Origin: Arenimonas sp.
GTDB taxonomy: Bacteria; Pseudomonadota; Alphaproteobacteria; Rhizobiales; Rhizobiaceae
Assembly (NCBI GenBank): GCA_019459145.1
Contig: JAIBEK010000031.1
Location: 1 to 64,000 of the forward strand
Direction: 5' to 3'
Length of the DNA stretch: 64,000 bases
The notes under the pieces are model-generated. The model saw only the letters and a program-made list of their open reading frames with translations, was not told the origin of the DNA and ran no database searches. Made by a program: the position numbers and the translations under genes. This document shows positions 58,226 to 64,000 of this stretch, one piece after another. How positions within the stretch are numbered: position 1 is the first letter of the stretch; the number at the start of each line of letters is the position of its first letter.

Positions 58226-58678
58226 TTACTTCAGCAGGTCCTTCACCACGCCGGAGGCCTTGGCGAAATCGATCTGGCCGGGATAGCGCTCCTTCAGCGT
58301 GTTCATGCACCTGCCCATGTCCCGCAGCCCTTGTGCCCCGGTTTCGGTGATCACCGAGGCGCAAAGCTCGCGCACCTTCTCCTCCGGCAACTGCTCCGGC
58401 ATGAAGCTCTTGATGATGCAGATTTCCTGCCGCTCCTGCTCGGCGAGCTCGGGCCTGCCGTTATCGGCATAGATTTGCGCCGATTCGTCCCGCTGCTTGA
58501 TCATCTTCATCAGGATCTGCATTATCTCGTCGTCGGTGACGGGATCCTTGCCGACCCCGCGATTGGCGATGTCGCGATCCTTGATCGCGGTTTGGATCAG
58601 CCGCACGGTCGAGGTGCGTCGTATGTCCTTCGCTTTCAGCGATTCCTTCATAACGTCGGTAAGCCTGTCGCGCATCAT
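58226..58678 (-). CDS. GatB/YqeY domain protein
   Basis: A 150-residue YqeY-like protein (MRDRLTDVMKESLKAKD, IMQILMKMIKQRDESAQIYA, MPEQLPEEKVREL), related to the tRNA-binding tail of GatB but encoded alone. Function is uncertain, perhaps in translation. Divergent from carA, as in many rhizobia. Confidence 0.93.
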   Translation of the reverse strand: MMRDRLTDVMKESLKAKDIRRTSTVRLIQTAIKDRDIANRGVGKDPVTDDEIMQILMKMIKQRDESAQIYADNGRPELAEQERQEICIIKSFMPEQLPEEKVRELCASVITETGAQGLRDMGRCMNTLKERYPGQIDFAKASGVVKDLLK

Positions 58679-58842
58679 CTCTTCAAATCTCCATGGAACA
58701 GCCGGCCTGCGGGCTTCGCCAATTGTGGCTTTTCCTTGTCATTTCGGCCGAACTCATACCCAGCCCTGCCGCACTGCGCAAATCAATTAGACAACCCATT
58801 GAAATACATGGGGCTAAATTCCACGCTTTCCACAGCAACGAA

Positions 58843-58871
58843 TTGACCTCGCGGATCGATCCGTCTATTTT
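58843..58871 (+). promoter_or_regulatory. Putative carA promoter
   Basis: TTGACC (58843-58848), 17-base spacer, TATTTT (58866-58871). Transcription would start near 58878, leaving a leader of about 125 bases before the carA ATG. The rest of the 326-base divergent gap (58679-59004) shows no gene. Confidence 0.55.
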
Positions 58872-59004
58872 CCGGCACCTGCACGAAATTGTCATCAGGG
58901 GAAAAGCGCGCGCTTTGCTGCGCGACCTTGATCTGCGATCATAAATGGCGCGTGACCTCCGGTTCTTCAAGGGATCTGCGGTCTCGGCCGGACAAGGAAC
59001 GAAC

Positions 59005-60210
59005 ATGACCTCGACAGCCCCCTGGACCACCCGCAAGCCGACAGCCCTTCTCGTTCTCGCCGACGGCACCGTCATCGAAGGCCACGGGATCGGCGCCACC
59101 GGCAAGGTCCAGGCCGAAGTCTGCTTCAACACGGCGCTGACGGGCTATGAGGAAATCCTCACCGACCCATCCTATCTCGGCCAGATCGTCACCTTCACCT
59201 TCCCGCATATCGGCAATGTCGGCACCAATGAGGAAGACGTCGAGGACCTGACGCCGGCGGCCCGCCACGGCGCGGTCGGCGTGATCTTCAAGGCCGACAT
59301 CACCGACCCGTCGAACTACCGCGCCGTCAAGCATCTCGACGCCTGGCTGAAGGCCCGCGGCATCATCGGCCTGTGCGGCGTCGACACCCGCGCGCTCACC
59401 GCCTGGATCCGCGAGCACGGCGCACCGAACGCCGTCATCGCCCACGATCCGAATGGCGTCTTCGACGTCGAGGCGCTGAAGGCGGATGCCAAGGCCTGGA
59501 GCGGCCTCGTCGGCCTCGACCTCGCCAAGGTAGCGACCTCCGGCCAGTCCTCCGTCTGGGACGAGAAGCCGTGGGTGTGGAACGAAGGCTATTCGACGCT
59601 CGGCGCGGCGGATGCCAAATATCATGTCGTCTGCGTCGACTTCGGCGTGAAGCGCAATATCCTGCGCCTGTTTGCCGGCCTCGACTGCAAGGTGACCGTC
59701 GTTCCGGCGTCGACCAGCGCCGAAGACATCCTGGCCCTCAACCCCGATGGCGTCTTCCTGTCGAACGGCCCGGGCGATCCGGCCGCCACCGGCGAATATG
59801 CCGTTCCGGTCATCCAGAACCTCATCAAGGCCGACAAGCCGCTGTTCGGCATCTGCCTCGGCCATCAGATGCTCGGCCTGGCTTTGGGCGGCAAGACCGA
59901 GAAGATGCACCAGGGCCACCACGGCGCCAACCATCCGGTCAAGGACTTCACCACCGGCAAGGTCGAGATCGTCTCGATGAACCACGGCTTCGCGGTGGAT
60001 TCGAAGTCACTGCCGGAAGGCGTTGAGGAGACTCACGTTTCCCTGTTCGACGGCTCCAATTGCGGCCTGCGGCTCGCCGGCAAGCCGGTCTTTTCGGTGC
60101 AGCACCACCCGGAGGCCTCGCCCGGCCCGCAGGACAGCCACTACCTCTTCCGCCGCTTCATCAACATGGTGCGCGAGACCAAGGGTGAGCCGGCGCTGGC
60201 AGAGCGCTGA
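59005..60210 (+). CDS. carA: Carbamoyl-phosphate synthase small subunit
   Basis: A 401-residue CarA that hydrolyses glutamine and passes ammonia to CarB for arginine and pyrimidine synthesis. N-terminal small-chain domain (1-150, NTALTGYEEILTDPSY) and class I amidotransferase domain with catalytic Cys in FGICLGHQML and His/Glu in HHPEASPGP. MTSTAPW at 59005 has AAGGA seven bases upstream; an in-frame ATG at 58945 would add 20 residues. Confidence 0.96.
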   Translation: MTSTAPWTTRKPTALLVLADGTVIEGHGIGATGKVQAEVCFNTALTGYEEILTDPSYLGQIVTFTFPHIGNVGTNEEDVEDLTPAARHGAVGVIFKADITDPSNYRAVKHLDAWLKARGIIGLCGVDTRALTAWIREHGAPNAVIAHDPNGVFDVEALKADAKAWSGLVGLDLAKVATSGQSSVWDEKPWVWNEGYSTLGAADAKYHVVCVDFGVKRNILRLFAGLDCKVTVVPASTSAEDILALNPDGVFLSNGPGDPAATGEYAVPVIQNLIKADKPLFGICLGHQMLGLALGGKTEKMHQGHHGANHPVKDFTTGKVEIVSMNHGFAVDSKSLPEGVEETHVSLFDGSNCGLRLAGKPVFSVQHHPEASPGPQDSHYLFRRFINMVRETKGEPALAER

Positions 60211-60238
60211 TCCGACTCGCAGATTAGAACTTGAAGAT

Positions 60239-60265
60239 ACGGCCCGGTCAGACCCGGGCCGTTTT
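60239..60265 (+). terminator. carA terminator
   Basis: ACGGCCCGG (60239-60247) pairs with CCGGGCCGT (60254-60262), then TTTC. It overlaps the 3' end of the convergent MATE gene. Confidence 0.75.
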
Positions 60266-61648
60266 CATTTCGAAGCGCACCTTCTGGAAGAAGCGCAGGC
60301 ACAAAAGCAGCGCCGCACTCATCAGCCCGATCAGGAAGCCGAGCCAGATGCCGATGCCGCCGAGACCCAGCGGAAAGGCCATGACCCAGGCGAGGAAGAA
60401 GCCGATCGGCCAATAGGAAACCAGCGCCATCACCATCGGGATGCGGGCATCCTTCAACCCGCGCAAAAGGCCGCTGGCGATCGCCTGCAATCCGTCCACC
60501 AGCTGGAAAATGCCGGCGATCACCACGAGCGGCACGGCGAAGTCTAGCACGGCCGCGGCCTCCTGCGTATTCGCGTCGATGAAGGCGCTGCTGAGCGTGC
60601 GCGGCATCAGGTAGAACAACAGCCCGCCGGCAATCGCGATCACGCTGGCGATCGCCAGCACGGCATAGGCCGCCCGCATCAGGTCGGCATAATCGCCCCG
60701 TCCGTGCGCCACGCCGATCCTGACGGTCGCCGCCTGCGACAGACCGAGCGGGATCATGAAGGCGATCGAGGCAAGCTGAAGCGCGATCCCGTGGGCTGCG
60801 AGTTCGATCGTACCGATCTTTCCCATCATCAGCGAGGCGGCGGTGAACAGGCTGACCTCCGCCAGAACCGTGACGCTGATCGGCAGGCCGAGATGCACCA
60901 CTTCCCACAAGGCATGCCAGTCCGGACGCCAGAAGCGGACGAACAGCTCGTAGCGGCGCGTCTGCTCGCGCGTCTCGATATAGGCGACCATGAACAGGAA
61001 ACTCGCCCACTGGACGATCACCGCGACGATCGCCGCACCGATCATGCCCATACGCGGCAGGCCGAAATGGCCGAGCACCAGCGCATAGGCCAGCACCGCA
61101 TTCATCAGGAGGACGGCAAGCGTGACGTAGAGGATGATCCCTGCCCGGCCGATCGCGCTGACCAGCGCGCGCAGCACGGCGAAGAGCAGCGCCGGCAAAA
61201 GGCCGAACTGCACGATCATCACATAGTCGGCGGCAAGCGCTGCGACCTCGGGCTTTTGACCGAGCGCCAAGAGGATCGCCTCGGCATTGAAGAACAGCGG
61301 CGCGGTCAAAAGCGTGTAGCCGATCGACACCCACATGCCCATGCGGATCGCCCGGCGAACGGAGACCACGTCGCCCCGGCCAAAGGCCTGCGCCACCATC
61401 GGCACGACGGCGATGGAGAAACCCGACCCGAAGATGAAGATCGTGAAGAAGAACTGACCCGACAGGACCATGGCCGCCAGCGACTGCGCACCGAGCTGCC
61501 CGACGATCACCACATCGGTGGTGTGGATGCCGAGCTGTGCCAACTGGGCACCGATCAGCGGGATGCCGAGCGCCAGCGTGGCGCGTATGTGCGAGGCCCA
61601 GCTATTGGCCTCCTTGCCTGTTCCAGCGATCGTAAAATGGCGAGACAT
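60248..61648 (-). CDS. MATE family efflux transporter
   Basis: A 466-residue exporter with twelve membrane segments in two MatE halves (about 25-185 and 250-410; PLIGAQLAQLGIHTTDVVIV near the start). It expels cationic drugs or dyes with sodium or protons. MSRHFTIAG at 61648 is the likely start; upstream codons overlap the neighbouring terminator region. Confidence 0.93.
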   Translation of the reverse strand: MSRHFTIAGTGKEANSWASHIRATLALGIPLIGAQLAQLGIHTTDVVIVGQLGAQSLAAMVLSGQFFFTIFIFGSGFSIAVVPMVAQAFGRGDVVSVRRAIRMGMWVSIGYTLLTAPLFFNAEAILLALGQKPEVAALAADYVMIVQFGLLPALLFAVLRALVSAIGRAGIILYVTLAVLLMNAVLAYALVLGHFGLPRMGMIGAAIVAVIVQWASFLFMVAYIETREQTRRYELFVRFWRPDWHALWEVVHLGLPISVTVLAEVSLFTAASLMMGKIGTIELAAHGIALQLASIAFMIPLGLSQAATVRIGVAHGRGDYADLMRAAYAVLAIASVIAIAGGLLFYLMPRTLSSAFIDANTQEAAAVLDFAVPLVVIAGIFQLVDGLQAIASGLLRGLKDARIPMVMALVSYWPIGFFLAWVMAFPLGLGGIGIWLGFLIGLMSAALLLCLRFFQKVRFEMKTARV

Positions 61649-61715
61649 TATAATATCCAAGACGAAAAAAGCCGCTTCCAGACGATACTGGCGAGCGGCG
61701 CGTGCCCCCTGGATA

Positions 61716-61752
61716 AAAGAAAGCCGCCGCGGGAGCAAGCCGCGACGGCTTA
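61716..61752 (-). terminator. Terminator behind the metallopeptidase gene
   Basis: On the minus strand TAAGCCGTCGCGG pairs with CCGCGGCGGCTT, followed by TCTTTTAT. It lies about 55 bases after the stop at 61808. Confidence 0.7.
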
Positions 61753-61807
61753 GTGCAGAAAATATCGTCGATCGATCACAAAGCCTTATGGAAGCGGAAA
61801 AAACGCC

Positions 61808-62734
61808 TCAGATCGATCCGGAAAACGTGTCGCAGGACGAGACTTCGCCACTTTCAAAGCCGCGCTTGAACCATTTCGCCCGCTGCGCCGAGGTGCCGTG
61901 GTTGAAGCTGTCGGGCACGACATAGCCCTGACTGCGCTTCTGCAGCGTGTCATCGCCGATCTGATGGGCGGCATTGAGCGCCTCTTCGAGGTCGCCGGCC
62001 TCCAGCAGGCCCTTCTGCTCCGTATAGCTCGCCCAGATCCCGGCATAGCAGTCGGCCTGCAATTCGACCCGCACCGACATCTGGTTGGCCTCGACTTCGC
62101 TCATCTGCTGGCGCAGCTGGTTGAATTTCGGCAGCACGCCGGTCAGGTTCTGCACATGGTGGCCGATCTCGTGGGCAATCACATAGGCTTCGGCGAAATC
62201 GCCGGACGCGCCGAACTGCTGCTGCAACTGCGTGAAGAATTCGGTGTCCAGGTATACCTTCTTGTCGCCCGGGCAATAGAACGGCCCGGTTGCCGAGGAT
62301 GCAAAACCGCAAGCGGAACTCACCTGGCCGGAAAAGAGTACAAGCGTCGGTTCGGCATAGTTTTGGCCTTCCGACTGGAAGATGCCGTTCCAGGTGTCTT
62401 CGGTCTCGGCAAGAACGGTGCGGACGAAAGCCGTCATTTCATCGGCGGCGGGTGTGCTCGGGCGCTCACCCGTCGATTGCTCGTAACCCGATTGCGGCGC
62501 CGTGCCCTCGCCCAGCATCTGAAGCATGTCGATGCCCATCATCTTCAGCACGAAGTAGATGACGACGAGAAAGACGATGGTGCCGATGCTCAAGCCGCCG
62601 CCTCTCCGCCCGCTGCCCATCGGGATCTGGATGCCGGAACGGCCGAACGGATTGCGCCCTATCCCGCCCCGACCGACGGACGTGCCGCGCCGATCCTCGA
62701 CATTGTTCGACTGACGCCGACCCTTCCATTCCAT
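61808..62734 (-). CDS. YpfJ-type neutral zinc metallopeptidase
   Basis: A 308-residue protein: basic N-terminus, one membrane segment (about 48-66), then a periplasmic zincin domain with HEIGHHVQN (zinc ligands and catalytic Glu), ELQADCYAG with the third ligand region, and CGFASSATGPFYCPGDKKVY. Substrate unknown. Confidence 0.93.
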   Translation of the reverse strand: MEWKGRRQSNNVEDRRGTSVGRGGIGRNPFGRSGIQIPMGSGRRGGGLSIGTIVFLVVIYFVLKMMGIDMLQMLGEGTAPQSGYEQSTGERPSTPAADEMTAFVRTVLAETEDTWNGIFQSEGQNYAEPTLVLFSGQVSSACGFASSATGPFYCPGDKKVYLDTEFFTQLQQQFGASGDFAEAYVIAHEIGHHVQNLTGVLPKFNQLRQQMSEVEANQMSVRVELQADCYAGIWASYTEQKGLLEAGDLEEALNAAHQIGDDTLQKRSQGYVVPDSFNHGTSAQRAKWFKRGFESGEVSSCDTFSGSI

Positions 62735-62846
62735 GATGCGCTTCCTCCGTCACATACGCCTGCGGCTTGAAACACTTCATAAAGCAAAGCGTTCCGACCG
62801 GCCATGGAAATTAGACGCAGGCCGACCGAACCGACCCGCTGAAAGC

Positions 62847-63521
62847 TCAGGTCGTGGCGTAGGCATAGGCCCCGCCGCGCTCCAGGGCGCGCTGGTAGGC
62901 CGGCCGGGCGCGGATCGCTGCCAGATAAAGACGGATCGCCGGCGAAGCCTGCTCTTTCGCCTGAACGATCCGCGACATGGCGGCCTCGATCGGAAAGCTC
63001 ATGGCGATGTCGGCCGCCGAAAGGGCAGCTCCGGCGAAGAAGCCGTCCCGGCCAAGCTCGCTCTCCCAGAATTCGACGTGATCCCTGAGCTGCGGATCGA
63101 GGAACTTGGCGCCCGCGCCCTTGGCGATCAGGGAAGCGATCGGCCGCAACAACAACGGCACCTGGCCCGGCAGCTTCGAGAATATCAACTTCATCACCAG
63201 CAGCGGCATGGCCGAGCCCTCGGCATAATGCAGGAAATAGTTGTAGCGAAGCCGCTCGTCCGTTCCCGCTGGCGGGCGTAGCGCCTCCCCGCCATAGCTA
63301 TCGATCAGATATTCGATGATCGCGCCGCTTTCCGCGATCACCTTGCCGTCATCCTCGATCACCGGCGACTTGCCGAGCGGATGGACAGCCTTGAGGCTCT
63401 CCGGCGCCCGCATGTCGGAACCGCGGCGATAGACATTGATGTCGTAGGGAACGCCGAGTTCCTCGAGCAGCCAGAGAATGCGATGGGCGCGGGAATCTTC
63501 GAGATAGTGAACAATGATCAT
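62847..63521 (-). CDS. Glutathione S-transferase family protein
   Basis: A 224-residue GST: thioredoxin-like N-terminal domain (1-80, HYLEDSRAHRILWLLEELGV, SPVIEDDGKVIAESGAI) with the usual cis-Pro and ES glutathione contacts, and an all-helical C-terminal domain (90-220). MIIVHYL at 63521 has GGAG seven bases upstream; two ATGs shortly before are in frame. Confidence 0.92.
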   Translation of the reverse strand: MIIVHYLEDSRAHRILWLLEELGVPYDINVYRRGSDMRAPESLKAVHPLGKSPVIEDDGKVIAESGAIIEYLIDSYGGEALRPPAGTDERLRYNYFLHYAEGSAMPLLVMKLIFSKLPGQVPLLLRPIASLIAKGAGAKFLDPQLRDHVEFWESELGRDGFFAGAALSAADIAMSFPIEAAMSRIVQAKEQASPAIRLYLAAIRARPAYQRALERGGAYAYATT

Positions 63522-63631
63522 CGGCGGCTCCATGGAAAAGCCCGGCAATCACGCCGGGCGTCATCCAGGCAATACGCTTTCGCAGCCCCGGCGGTTTCAT
63601 CGCCCCGGCGCTTTCCACGAAACCACCGGCC

Positions 63632-64000
63632 TCACACCGGCGGACGCCTGTCCTTCCAGGGCCGCGCCCGCTCCAGTTCGCCGGCGAGGCTGAACAGGGT
63701 CTCCTCGTCGGCGAAGCGCCCGACGAAATGCATGCCGATCGGCAGCCCCTCCGGCGACCAGTTCAGCGGCACCGACATGGCCGGCTGGCCGGTGACGTTG
63801 AACACCGGCGTCCAGGGGATGAACTCGAAGGTCTGGGCGGCCAATTGGTCGGCGATGCCGAGCTTCTTCAGCAGCGCCCCGCCGTGGATATGCCCCATCA
63901 AGCGGATCAGTTTCTTCTCGATCGGCTTCGGCTGGAGCGCGCCGATCTTCACCGGCAGGCTGGAAAGAACCGGCGTCATCAGCACGTCGTGGGTCTCGAA
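63632..64000 (-). CDS. Amidase (amidase-signature family), C-terminal part
   Basis: The frame is open to the window edge, so only the last about 122 residues are present. They match the C-terminus of GatA-like amidases (FETHDVLMTPV, FEFIPWTPVFNVTGQPAMSV, GLPIGMHFVGRFADEETL). The Ser-Ser-Lys catalytic part lies outside the window. Confidence 0.88.
   Translation of the reverse strand, partial: FETHDVLMTPVLSSLPVKIGALQPKPIEKKLIRLMGHIHGGALLKKLGIADQLAAQTFEFIPWTPVFNVTGQPAMSVPLNWSPEGLPIGMHFVGRFADEETLFSLAGELERARPWKDRRPPV

Noticed and set aside
58693-58944. Small gene between gatB/yqeY and carA
   Set aside because: It overlaps the putative carA promoter and leader, has no clear ribosome site and no recognisable domain.

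Overview
The window is high-GC DNA with dense coding, operons joined by ATGA overlaps, and a gene set typical of Rhizobiaceae and related Hyphomicrobiales (Alphaproteobacteria): a VirC1-like ParA, TRAP and polyamine-type ABC importers, PrsDE-like type I secretion, a DUF930 protein, the dnaG-cyclase-rpoD arrangement and carA next to GatB/YqeY. The genus cannot be fixed from this sequence alone.

Left part (1-30 kb), chromosomal. A ParA-like ATPase is cut by the window start. A minus-strand catabolic operon follows (988-9131): N-formylglutamate amidohydrolase family, TRAP importer (small permease, large permease, receptor), a PuuA/GlnT-like glutamine synthetase, an aldehyde dehydrogenase and an iron alcohol dehydrogenase. 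Divergent to it are a RpiR/SIS regulator, a complete ABC importer and a second Tat-exported binding protein. I infer uptake and gamma-glutamylation-type breakdown of an amine or amino alcohol. Next come metH, with a 20-bp palindrome upstream, an AGE-family epimerase, a three-gene LolD/FtsX/HlyD-type exporter with a palindrome over its putative promoter, a small secreted protein, and a type I secretion ABC/adaptor pair with a hexapeptide acyltransferase.

Accessory island (about 30.1-45.2 kb). A 12.9-kb integrative mobilizable element lies between a tRNA-Ile2(CAU) gene and a 16-bp copy of the tRNA 3' end at 32341. It encodes a tyrosine integrase, two small HTH proteins (probable excisionases), a CI-like repressor, a small membrane protein, a winged-helix Rep-like protein, a ColE1/MOB-HEN mobilization set in which mobB and mobD are nested inside the relaxase gene in another frame, its own VirD4/TraG coupling protein, and a restriction-modification-like cargo: two PLD nucleases of the same architecture around a gamma-class N6-adenine methyltransferase. 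To its left is a collinear, decayed second copy of the integration module (intact hipA and hipB-like genes, then fused scraps of the membrane protein, repressor and integrase, ending at the att copy). The intact element keeps the HipB-like antitoxin but only a 53-codon remnant of hipA.

Right part (45.3-64 kb), chromosomal. SIMPL-domain secreted protein, a small secreted Arg-rich protein, YjbQ, HbpS/UPF0303, an NTF2-like protein, a divergent ArgP/LysE pair with two LysR-type half-site pairs, a Pro/Glu-rich DUF930 envelope protein, then the macromolecular-synthesis cluster dnaG - adenylate cyclase - rpoD - small conserved protein, a BrnT/BrnA toxin-antitoxin pair, GatB/YqeY, carA, a MATE exporter, a YpfJ-type zinc metallopeptidase, a glutathione S-transferase and a 5'-truncated amidase.
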